Shown piece by piece: positions 54,935 through 64,000 of a stretch of DNA of 64,000 nucleotides (within the stretch, counting starts at the first letter, position 1; each line of letters opens with the position of its first letter). The stretch is from assembly GCA_950097015.1 (NCBI GenBank), contig CATNEN010000025.1:2354001-2418000 (forward strand), written 5' to 3'. Made by a program: the position numbers and the translations under genes. The notes below the pieces were generated by a model, which was not told where the DNA came from, did no database searches, and saw nothing but the letters and a program-made list of their open reading frames with translations. Source of the stretch: Macrostomum hystrix. Taxonomy: Eukaryota; Platyhelminthes; Macrostomidae.

Positions 54935-55205
54935 GTGACACTAGACCGCTTGCGAGGAGGCAGTTTCCCCCATTTCGCTGACTCCTGATCACACAGCCAC
55001 ACACGCACACATACTGTACGCAGGCGCATACTGTCCAAGCCTTCTCTTCCACGGCTACACCCCAAATGAAGGCAAACGCGTTAGACCGCTCATTCCCCTG
55101 ACACCTAACCTAGGTATGCAGCGGTTCAGTCCATGGACTGTGAAGCTGTAACCAAGCTACATGTAATACTAGAACCCATTCTGGTTGAACTGAACTCAGA
55201 GACAA
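54935..55205 (-). mobile_element. SINE-derived mosaic (families 2 and 1)
   Basis: The left part (GCGAGGAGGCAG, CATTTCGCTGACTCCTG, ACACATACTGTACGCAGGCG, CCAAGCCTTCTCTTCCACGG) matches the family 2 copies. The right part (GTTCAGTCCATGGACTGTGA and GAAGCTGTAACCAAGC) matches the family 1 tail. It ends about 50 bp before the VAMP7 start codon. Confidence 0.65.
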
Positions 55206-55257
55206 TGTCGACAATAAGTCTAAAAAATATCGGGATTAAACAGTTGCAGCTGACCAG

Positions 55258-56588
55258 ATGTCCTTAATCAATCACGCCTATCACGACGATCGCGTTGATC
55301 AAGACGGTGTCGGTGTCGGCGGGCTGCTGTTCGCGGCTGTGGCCCGCGGCACCACAATCTTGGCCAAGCAGGCCATGGCAGCTGGCAATTTTGTTGAAGT
55401 GACAGAGCAAGTGCTGGCCCGCATCACGCCGGAGAATGCCAAGATGAGCCTGTCGCAAGGATCCTACATGTTGCACTACGCATCGGAGGACCGTCTGGTG
55501 TACTTTTGCGTAACGCCGGACTCTTTTGAAAGATCGCGCGCTTTCCTATTTCTGGCTGATGTTAAGCAGAGATTTGTGCAACGCTACGGTAGGCGAGCGC
55601 TGACCGCTCTACCGTACGCAATGAATTCTGAGTTTGCCCACACCCTAGCCCAGCTAATGACGAGGTACTCGTCATTGGGTGCTACTGCTGCTACTGATCC
55701 CGTCAGTGTTGGCATCGGCGCCGCGGAAGCCTACAGCCAGCGTCAACAGTCGACGGAGCGCACGGAACAGATGGATCGGGTCAGACAGCAGGTCAACGAA
55801 CTGCAGGGCATCATGGTCAGAAATGTCGGTGAGTGCTTGATGATTTCATTATTGATTGCTCTTCATATGCCTGCGAACTTTAGGCTAGTTCATTTCCGAA
55901 TCCACCTTGCACTTCAGGCTAGTTCATTTCCTATAAACTTCAGGCTAGTTCATTTCCTATAAACTTCAGGCTAGTTCATTTCCAAATCCCCCCGCACTTC
56001 AGGCTAGTTCATTTCCAAATCCCCCCGCACTTCAGGCTAGTTCATTTCCGAATCCACCTTGCACTTCAGGCTAGTTCATTTCCGAATCCACCTTTCACTT
56101 CAGGCTAGTTCATTTCCTATAAACTTCAGGCTAGTTCATTTCCTATAAACTTCAGGCTAGTTCATTTCCTATAAACTTCAGGCTAGTTCATTTCCTATAA
56201 ACTTCAGGCTAGTTCATTTCCAAATCCCCCCGCACTTCAGGCTAGTTCATTTCCAAATCCACCTTGCACTTCAGGCTAGTTCATTTCCTATAAACTTCAG
56301 GCTACTTCGTTTCCGAATCCCCTGAACTTTAGGCCATTTCATTTCCGAATCACTGCAGACTCGCTGATCACCCGAGGCGAGCGTATCGAGCTGCTAGTGG
56401 ACAAGGCGGACGAGTTAGCCGGCAGTTCGATTCAGTTCAGCAGCGCCAGCCGTCGGGTGGCTCGGCGATATTGGTGGCGGAATGCCAAGGTCACTGTGGC
56501 GCTGGTTGTGGCCGCAATTCTGGTCCTGTACTTTATTGTGTCAGCTGCCTGCGGCGGCCTCGACTGGCCCTGCACCAGGAAGAAGTAG
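55258..56588 (+). CDS. VAMP7: VAMP7, longin-type R-SNARE
   Basis: Two exons, 55258-55828 and 56359-56588, phase 1, giving 266 residues. VAMP7 is a vesicle R-SNARE of late endosomes and lysosomes and acts in their fusion and in exocytosis. The N-terminal longin domain (about 20-145: LLFAAVARGTTILA, QGSYMLHYASEDRLVYFCVT, FLFLADVKQRFVQRYG) is followed by the SNARE motif from about residue 170, with the zero-layer Arg188 in GIMVRN, then RGERIELLVDKADELA and a C-terminal transmembrane helix (VALVVAAILVLYFIVSAA) ending CGGLDWPCTRKK, which parallels the vertebrate CGGFTWPSC tail. The N-terminus has a ~20-residue acidic, Gly-rich extension. A splice acceptor (CAGTTGCAG) lies 8 bases before the ATG. 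Confidence 0.95.
55870..56350. repeat. Composite 26/33-bp minisatellite in VAMP7 intron
   Basis: Every unit starts with AGGCTAGTTCATTTCC and ends CACTTC or AACTTC. Short (26-bp, TATAAACTTC) and long (33-bp, with CCCCCCGCAC or CACCTTGCAC) types are interspersed. It fills nearly the whole 530-bp intron. Confidence 0.95.
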
Positions 56589-57299
56589 ATGATTCTCACT
56601 CCACATTGTTTATTTGTGCGTGACATTGTTTGTGAATTCCATTCTCGCAGTGTGTGACGATGTTCTCATATTGCCGCAGGTTTTCAATACGTTGATATGT
56701 ACTGAGATAATCGATCAAAACTCAATAGTTTAGATGGCATATTGATTACCATATACATAACAAGTTTACATAAGAAATCATATTTGCCGCCAGAACATAG
56801 CGGCATTCTGTCTTTCCATTATTTGGCAATGCTCGTATTTATTTGTATAATTATACCTATTAATAAATTATTGACTAAGTACTGCATGCACATTTTATTT
56901 TTACACCGAAGCTATCTATTGGGCATTAGCATTGTTTCTTGTTCACTGTCAGAATTTAGCATGTCCAAAGTTATCTATAACTTTTTTTTATGAGCTAAGT
57001 TTTCGCTACTCAAGTTTGTTAATTCTTAAGTTTCCTCATGTCTGGGGTGGGTGTAGTACATTTTTTCGCTTGAGTCTGATGGTTTGTACTTTTGTTGTCA
57101 TCCTGGTGTATTATTTAATAACCCGTTTTTAGTAAGGCACGGTAATACAGTGTGTTTAAGTATTTACTTGTACTCGTATTTAAATTATCAGCTCTTTTTA
57201 ATGTAAAGTTGTCTATAAATTATATTCTTTTCATAAGCAACAGAATTTCCCTCACTTTTGATATCGATCTGCTATTTTCGTCTTGATGTGTTCTGAGAG
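56589..57299. other. 3' flank of VAMP7, no gene seen
   Basis: AT-rich DNA. AATAAA at about 56861 is a possible but distant poly(A) signal for VAMP7. Confidence 0.4.
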
Positions 57300-58855
57300 T
57301 TCAGGTGGCCAACTGAAGGAATAGGGGGGTTCAATCAGCCAACTGAAGGGTTTGGAAGAGGGTGCAGGCAGCCAACTGAAGGGTTGGAAGAGGGTGCAGG
57401 CAGCCAACTGAAGGGTTGGAAGAGGGTGCAGGCAGCCAACTGAAGGGTTGGAAGAGGGTTCAGCCAGCCAACTGAAGGGTTGGAAGAGGGTTCAGGCAGC
57501 CAACTGAAGGGTTGGAAGAGGGTGCAGGCAGCCAACTGAAGGGTTAGAAGAGGGTTCAGGCAGCCAACTGAAGGGTTGGAAGAGGGTGCAGGCAGCCAAC
57601 TGAAGGGTTGGAAGAGGGTTCAGGCAGCCAACTAAAGGGTTGGAAGAGGGTTCAGCCAGCCAACTGAAGGGTTGGAAGAGGGTTCAGCCAGCCAACTGAA
57701 GGGTTGGAAGAGGGTTCAGCCAGCCAACTGAAGGGTTGGAAGAGGGTTCAGGCAGCCAACTGAAGGGTTGGAAGAGGGTTCAGCCAGCCAACTGAAGGGT
57801 TGGAAGAGGGTTCAGCCAGCCAACTGAAGGGTTGGAAGAGGGTGCAGGCAGCCAACTGAAGGGTTGGAAGAGGGTTCAGGCAGCCAACTGAAGGGTTTGG
57901 AAGAGGGTTCAGCCAGCCAACTGAAGGTTTTGGAAGAGGGTTCAGGCAGCCAAGAGCCAACTGAAGGGTTAGAAGAGGGTTCAGGCAGCCAACTGAAGGG
58001 TTGGAAGAGGGTGCAGGCAGCCAACTGAAGGGTTGGAAGAGGGTGCAGGCAGCCAACTGAAGGGTTGGAAGAGGGTGCAGGCAGCCAACTGAAGGGTTGG
58101 AAGAGGGTGCAGGCAGCCAACTGAAGGGTTGGAAGAGGGTTCAGCCAGCCAACTGAAGGGTTGGAAGAGGGTGCAGGCAGCCAACTGAAGGGTTGGAAGA
58201 GGGTTCAGGCAGCCAACTGAAGGGTTTGGAAGAGGGTTCAGCCAGCCAACTGAAGGTTTTGGAAGAGGGTTCAGGCAGCCAACTGAAGGGTTAGAAGAGG
58301 GTTCAGGCAGCCAACTGAAGGGTTGGAAGAGGGTGCAGGCAGCCAACTGAAGGGTTGGAAAAGGGTTCAGGCAGCCAACTGAAGGGTTGGAAGAGGGTTC
58401 AGGCAGCCAACTGAAGGGTTGGAAGAGGGTTCAGGCAGCCAACTGAAGGGTTGGAAGAGGGTGCAGGCAGCCAACTGAAGGGTTGGAAGAGGGTGCAGGC
58501 AGCCAACTGAAGGGTTTGGAAGAGGGTTCAGCCAGCCAACTGAAGGTTTTGGAAGAGGGTTCAGGCAGCCAACTGAAGGGTTCGAAGAGGGTGCAGGCAG
58601 CCAACTGAAGGGTTTGGAAGAGGGTTCAGCCAGCCAACTGAAGGGTTGGAAGAGGGTGCAGGCAGCCAACTGAAGGGTTGGCAGAGGGTTCAGGCAGCCA
58701 ACTGAAGGTTTTGGAAGAGGGTTCAGGCAGCCAACTGAAGGGTTGGAAGAGGGTGCAGGCAGCCAACTGAAGGGTTGGAAGAGGGTTCAGCCAGCCAACT
58801 GAAGGGTTGGAAGAGGGTTCAGCCAGCCAACTGAAGGGTTGAAAGAGGGGTGCCG
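57300..58855. repeat. 32-bp minisatellite, ~48 copies, longest array in window
   Basis: Unit core CCAACTGAAGGGTTGGAAGA followed by GGGTTCAGGCAG or GGGTGCAGGCAG. Variants (GGTTTTGG, GGGTTTGG, GTTAGAAG, CAGCCAGCC) recur in the same order in distant blocks, such as around 57890-57990 and 58220-58310, showing duplication of multi-unit blocks. The minus strand is open in all three frames; these are artefacts. Confidence 0.98.
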
Positions 58856-59480
58856 ATGCTTTTTTGCATTATTTGTTTCTAAGAAAAACGCATGTGATTG
58901 TACAGTTTTTCCGCATAATGTTTTGATATGTTTTATTTTCATATCACAGTGGATCCAGCTGATTGGCTCTGTTAATTAATACTTCAGCCAATTGCACTGA
59001 AATAATTTTTTGCCTCTGATTTGTTATTTGTAATTTTCCTACATAAATTTGAAACCTATCTGAAGAGTTTATTTTTTTCGAATTTTATAACTATATATAA
59101 CTATTATTGCTAGTGCTATTGTGTGGTCTCCCAGTCCATGGACTGAGAAGCTGTACACAGCCTCAGAAGTGTCATTAGTATTCTTATTCTATTATCTTTA
59201 TTATCTAAAAGAGAACCATTTATTAAAATATTTAGAAATTCATTCGCAAGAATTAAAAAAGTCATCATTGCAATTGTAGTGCGAGCAGACAGACAGTTAA
59301 TTTTACAGGATTATAATAAAGCTAGATTATTTGCTTTGGTGGTTAAAAGTCCCTCATTTTTTTAGTAATAAGATGGCGATGATAATAAAGGCATAGTTAC
59401 TCGCGATGTTTACCCAGTCTAAATGATCTGTTAGATTGCTCCTGTACAGAAAGATTAGCGCTAGATGTGACAGTCGCCGG
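58856..59480. other. AT-rich spacer with SINE family 1 tail
   Basis: No gene. CCAGTCCATGGACTGAGAAG and GCTGTACACAGCCTCAGAAG at 59129-59170 match the tail of the family 1 SINE, followed by a T-rich end. Confidence 0.5.
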
Positions 59481-59495
59481 CCAGTTCTGCAGCGA

Positions 59496-62400
59496 TCAGC
59501 GGCTGGCCGGACTGACTGGCTGGGATTCGGCCGCGGTTGCAGCCGACTCGTACGCTGAAGACCCGGCTGCAGTCGTCCGTCTGAAAGCAGAGCTCAGTGA
59601 CTCCGTCGTCGGCCGCAGTCGCCGATCCAGACGTCGCCGGGACTGTTTCTTCGACTTCGACGACTCGGTCGAGATGCGACGCGGCGACGACAGCGTTGGC
59701 TGATCGGCTTGGTCGACTACGAACTGCCGAAGGCAGCAGGCGGCGAAGCCAGCCAATGAAAGTACCTGCAATTCGTATGGGCACACCATTCTGTCATCCT
59801 GAAACCCAGATCCTCAGGCTGTACCATCCTGAACCCCAGACCCTCAGACTGTTCCATCCTGAACCCCAGACTCTCAGGCTGTACCATTCTGAACCCCAGA
59901 CTCTCAGGCTGTTCCATCCTGAACCCTAGACCCTCAGACTGTACCATCCTGAACCCCAGACTCTCAGGCTGTACCATTCTGAACCCCAGATCCTCAGGCT
60001 GTTCCATCCTGAACCCCAGACCCTCAGGCTGTTCCATTTTGAACCCCAGATAATTAATTTAAGGATGTGGGTTTCAACTGACTTAAAATATATACTTTAG
60101 AAAAGAAGTGTACACTCTCTTAAACATCTGCATTGCCCTACTATAGTTAGTAGCATGATGAGTATCAGTAGCGATAAGTTTCTTTGACGAAAATTGAACA
60201 ATTAGCGACATTAGTTTCTGTATCAAGTTAAAATATCGGGATTTTCAATGCAAAAATCGTGTTTGCTTGTATTATATCGCCTACTGCGCGCTTTTTTATA
60301 GCTTTAGTTGCCATGGTAACCAGCTGTACGCGCGGCCGCTCGATGCAGTTTATTGGTTAAGTCTCTAAAAATCTATTTCCGTGCATCAATGAGGACTGCA
60401 AACACTGAGCATTCTACTAATAGTAGGCGCTGCGCTTAAGTTGGGCTTAATTCAATGGACTCATTTGGAAAGGCTTCATAACGCGTGCTTTGTATATAAG
60501 CTGAAAGAAATATGTTTTTCATTTTGCGTTATAAGTGCATAGCATTTTTACAGGTGTATACGCGAGTATATGTAACTTTTTTAAAGTTACCGAAGAAAAA
60601 AGCTTGTATGAACCACGCAAGTTATATGTACTCGAACATAATGCAGAAGAATACATGATTCGTAAACAACACGCATCGAAAAAACCGGTAATGAATTAAT
60701 CAAAGTAAATCTAACTTTCTAGGAAGTTCTCAACTTCTAGATACTAGTTGGAACCTTTTGAAATGAGTCAGGAAGCGGTGATGCTCATGATTCAGAAAGC
60801 TCATAAATACGTCCGATATAGCTTAGGAATGTGTCAGGTAGATCAGGAATGTGTCAGGTAGCTTATGAATGTATCAGGACGTAGCTTAGGAATGTTTGAG
60901 GTAGCTCTGGAATCTCAGGAATGTGTGAGGTATCTGTCATGTATCTAAGGAATGTGTCAGGTAGCTTAGGAGTGTGTCACGTAGGTCAGGTATCTTAGGA
61001 ATGTGTCAGGTAGCTTATGAATGTATCGGCGTAGCTCAGGGATGTGTCAGGTAGTTCAGAAATGTGTCGGGTATCTTAGGAATGTGTCAGGTAGTTCAGA
61101 AATGTGTCAGGTATCTTCGGAATGTGTCAGGTAGTTCAGGAATGTGTCAGGTAGTTCAGGAATGTGTCAGGTAGTTCAGAAATGTGTCATGTATCTTAGG
61201 AATGTGTCAGGTAGCTCAGAAATGTGTCATGTATCTTAGGAATGTGTCAGGTAGCTCAGAAATGTGTCAGGTAGTTCAGTAATATGTCGGGTATCTTAGG
61301 AATGTGTCAGGTAGTTCAGAAATGTGTCAGGTAGTTCAGTAATATGTCGGGTATCTTAGGAATGTGTCAGGTAGTTCAGAAATGTGTCAGGTATCTTCGG
61401 AATGTGTCAGGTAGTTCAGAAATGTGTCAGGTATCTTCGGAATGTGCCAGGTAGTTCAGAAATGTGTCAGGTATCTTCGGAATGTGTCAGGTAGTTCAGG
61501 AATGTGTCAGGTAGTTCAGGAATGTGTCAGGTAGTTCAGGAATGTGTCAGGGTAGTTTAGGAATGTGTCAGGTAGTTCAGGAATGTGTCAGGGTAGTTTA
61601 GGAATGTGTCAGGTAGTTCAGGAATGTGTCAGGTAGCTCTAGAATGTGTCAGGTAGTTCAGGAATGTGTCAGGTAGTTCAGGAATGTGTCAGGTAGTTCA
61701 GGAATGTGTCAGGTAGTTCAGGAATGTGTCAGGTCGTTCAGAAATGTGTCAGGTAGTTCAGGAATGTGTCAGGTAGTTCAGGAATGTGTCAGGTAGCTCT
61801 AGAATGTGCCAGAAAGCTATTCAGAGTGTCAAGAAGCAGTGTAGAGGTTTTAAGCCAGAAGTAAAAAATGTAAGTACATTAGTGCATTACGCTTCAATTA
61901 CGAGCTGCAATGATTGAGCATTTCAAGCTAGGCACAGCAAAAGCAGCACAAACACAAGTACTCTTACCGATTCAAAATGGAAAGAAGGAATTAGCGCCTT
62001 GCATAGCTGTGAGTACAGGCAGCCTGTCGCATTGTCCAGCTGGCGGGGGGGAATTCAATTCTAATTTTTGGCATCATCGGTTAAGCAGCCGTGAGGAGGA
62101 ACGCAGCCAAAATCGAGAGGCTGTGGCCTCGTCGTCATCATCATCGTCGTCATCATCTGGAACGAGAGATTTACGCGTTTGCGCTTGCGAAAACTTTTGT
62201 TTGAAAAATAGTTCAAGTTGCGCTGAATTATTCGCAATTCATGTTAGATGTTAATTTAGTACTAATTTATTTTTACAGTTCTGCGCTTAAACTTGTAGAT
62301 ATGCACAATACAACAGCTAGATCTGAGGTGTCAGGGGTGTCTGACTGAATCGGGTCTGAGGTGTCAGGGGTGTCTGACTGAATCGGGTCTGGGGTGTCAG

Positions 62401-63449
62401 GGGTGTCTGACTGAATCGGGTCTGAGGTGTCAGGGGTGTCTGACTGAATCGGGTCTGAGGTGTCAGGGGTGTCTGACTGAATTGGATCTGAGGTGTCAGG
62501 GGTGTCTGACTGAATTGGATCTGAGGTGTCAGGGGTGTCTGATTGAATCGGGTCTGAGGTGTCAGGGGTGTCTGACTGAATCGGGTCTGAGGTGTCAGGG
62601 GTGTCTGACTGAATTGGATCTGAGGTGTCAGGGGTGTCTGACTGAATCGGGTCTGAGGTGTCAGGGGTGTCTGACTGAATTGGATCTGAGGTGTCAGGAG
62701 TGTCTGACTGAATCGGGTCTGAGGTGTCAGGAGTGTCTGACTGAATTGGATCTGAGGTGTCAGGAGTGTCTGACTGAATTGGATCTGAGGTGTCAGGAGT
62801 GTCTGACTGAATTGGATCTGAGGTGTCAGGAGTGTCTGACTGAATTGGATCTAACGTGTCAGGGGTGTCTGACTGAATCGGGTCTAAGGTGTCATGGTTT
62901 GTGAACGCCGTTGAAAAATGTATATTTTGCAGAAACAACATAAATTATTAAGGTGTGCAAAAAGAATTGTTTGCATACTTTGCTAGTGTAATAAGCTAAT
63001 TAGTTGGTCAGTTAGAAGAACATTAGTAAAAAGCTAACGAAGCAAGTTATTTGTGCTTGATAAAAATGTAAAAGTGCAAGTTGGGGGTCCAAAAATACGG
63101 TTGAAGGTGGATGCATGAAATTATTAATCTGTTGTGCGAGTTTTCTTACCTCACAAGTTGCAGAATTTCTAACTATAAACTTGAACAAAAGCTTCGGACC
63201 AAGACCCCTTTTTTCAATTTCTATATTGCAACTGATATTGCATTACCATTCTCACTGGTCGATGAGGATGAGTAGGCTGACACGGCGAAGCTGCCGCCGC
63301 CGCCGCCGCCGACGCCGCAGGCGCCTTCATCCTCGCCGTCGCTGATGATGTCTGTCTCGCGGAGGCTGGCGTGCAACGCGGGCAGACGGGCCAAACCCGG
63401 ATAGGACGGGGTGCGCGGCGGCGGTGGCGGCAGCTGCTGCTGCGATGTT
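59496..63449 (-). CDS. Tentative minus-strand gene, exons 63247-63449, 62156 downwards and/or 59496-59768; continues right
   Basis: Three GC-richer islets on the minus strand look like exons of a disordered protein. The segment 63449-63247 reads TSQQQLPPPPPRTPSYPGLA, LRETDIISDGEDEG, a Gly run and SSSSTSEN, bounded by TGCAAG and a GTAATG donor. An acceptor TTCCAG before 62156 gives, in phase, a run of Asp residues and then TASRFWLRSSSRLLNR and TGA. A separate segment, 59768-59496, follows an ATTGCAG acceptor and reads VLSLAGFAACCLRQFVVDQA, a basic Ser-rich stretch and AATAAESQPVSPASR to TGA. Phases fit between the first two but not clearly to the third, so the latter may be an alternative end or another gene. 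I recognise no domain. Upstream exons would lie beyond the window. Confidence 0.33.
59795..60050. repeat. 30-bp minisatellite, ~8.5 copies
   Basis: Core CATCCTGAACCCCAGACTCT plus CAGGCTGTAC/GTTC, starting within about 25 bp of the GC-rich islet at 59496-59768. Confidence 0.94.
60051..60764. other. Spacer, no gene seen
   Basis: AT-rich unique DNA with one short GC-rich patch (GCGCGGCCGC near 60331). No exon supported. Confidence 0.4.
60765..61820. repeat. 20-bp minisatellite, ~50 copies
   Basis: Unit AGGAATGTGTCAGGTAGTTC with CTTAGG, TTCGG, TTCAGA and CTCTAG variants. The right half is most uniform and the left edge is degenerate. Confidence 0.96.
62317..62895. repeat. 33-bp minisatellite, ~17 copies
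   Basis: Core GAGGTGTCAGGGGTGTCTGA plus CTGAATCGGGTCT or CTGAATTGGATCT. The unit is divisible by three, so both strands show a false frame (Thr/Ser/Asp/Pro-rich on the minus strand). Confidence 0.97.
62896..63246. other. Spacer, no gene seen
   Basis: AT-rich unique DNA between the array and the GC-rich islet at 63247-63449. Confidence 0.4.
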
Positions 63450-63654
63450 CTTGCATTCCAAGAAGGCGGAGGAAGCAAATAAATAGAGCATGCAATTATT
63501 TCTAGATTTTTTGCTTTATTACGAGCTTAGTTCAAAAATGCGAGTCAGGTGTGAAGGATGGAGGTTGAGGCGATTTCATTGGGGACTGCTGCATGCGCTA
63601 CTCCTCACTTTTCTGTTATCACTGGTCTAATTCGCTTTACTGTCTCGTATCTCT

Positions 63655-64000
63655 TGTCTAGTATTATCACGTGTATCTTATCTTTTATCACTGTAATCAC
63701 GTGTCTCTTATCTTTTATCACTATAATCACGTGTCTCTTATCTTTTATCACTATAATCACGTGTATCTTATCTTTTATCACTATAATCACGTGTATCTTA
63801 TCTTTTATCACTATAATCACGTGTCTCTTATCTTTTATCACTATAATCACGTGTCTCTTATATTTTATCACTATAATCACGTGTCTCTTATCTTTTATCA
63901 CTATAATCACGTGTATCTTATCTTTTATCACTATAATCACGTGTCTCTTATCTTTTATCACTATAATCACGTGTCTCTTATCTTTTATCACTATAATCAC
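63655..64000. repeat. 30-bp minisatellite, runs off right edge
   Basis: At least 11 copies around TCACTATAATCACGTGTCTC with the rest CTTATCTTTTA. Each unit holds the palindrome CACGTG. The first copy has CACTGTAATC. The array continues beyond the window. Confidence 0.97.

Overview
This is eukaryotic nuclear DNA from an invertebrate animal, probably a lophotrochozoan. A free-living flatworm would fit, but the sequence alone does not settle the phylum. The evidence is: multi-exon genes with GT-AG and a few GC-AG introns; GC-rich coding exons in AT-rich non-coding DNA; animal-specific families (a TEC-family tyrosine kinase, a NELL-like thrombospondin-N/VWC/EGF protein, PAN plus C-type-lectin proteins); and tRNA-derived SINEs. 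There is no operon structure, rRNA or CRISPR.

Layout, left to right. 1-1062 (-): first exon of a Ser/Arg-rich protein that runs off the left edge. 2191-2631 (-): RidA. 4216-4584 (-): MOZART1 (MZT1). 7588-16947 (+): a TEC-family kinase in ten exons (PH, BTK zinc motif, SH3, SH2, kinase). 17.0-22.9 kb: repeat-rich DNA without a recognised gene. 22925-33698 (-): AVL9 in eight exons, with a possible alternative 3' end at 29.9 kb. 34393-39725 (+): a short NELL-like secreted protein whose frame ends at a TGA exactly where the last EGF domain needs a cysteine. 41.0-48.6 kb: a cluster of compact intronless secreted-protein genes, made of four PAN/C-type-lectin paralogues (one apparently broken), a Ty3/gypsy integrase relic and a small Cys-containing secreted protein. 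52647-54604 (+): RRP8. 55258-56588 (+): VAMP7. 59.5-63.5 kb (-): weakly supported exons of a gene that extends past the right edge.

The most striking global property is tandem repetition. About 25 minisatellite arrays with unit lengths of 14-55 bp, each with its own unrelated unit, occupy roughly 15 kb (about a quarter) of the window and sit mostly inside introns. Dispersed elements include two copies of a short TIR element with perfect 8-bp target-site duplications, two tRNA-derived SINE families (one with a core resembling the Nin-DC domain), a SINE fold-back and the gypsy relic.

Functionally the genes are mostly unrelated neighbours. AVL9 and VAMP7 both act in late secretory/endolysosomal traffic, MZT1 in microtubule nucleation, RRP8 in nucleolar rRNA methylation and RidA in enamine/imine detoxification. 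The lectin-like cluster is the only locally expanded family and has the clearest signs of recent evolution, including a 219-bp segment homogenised among three paralogues.
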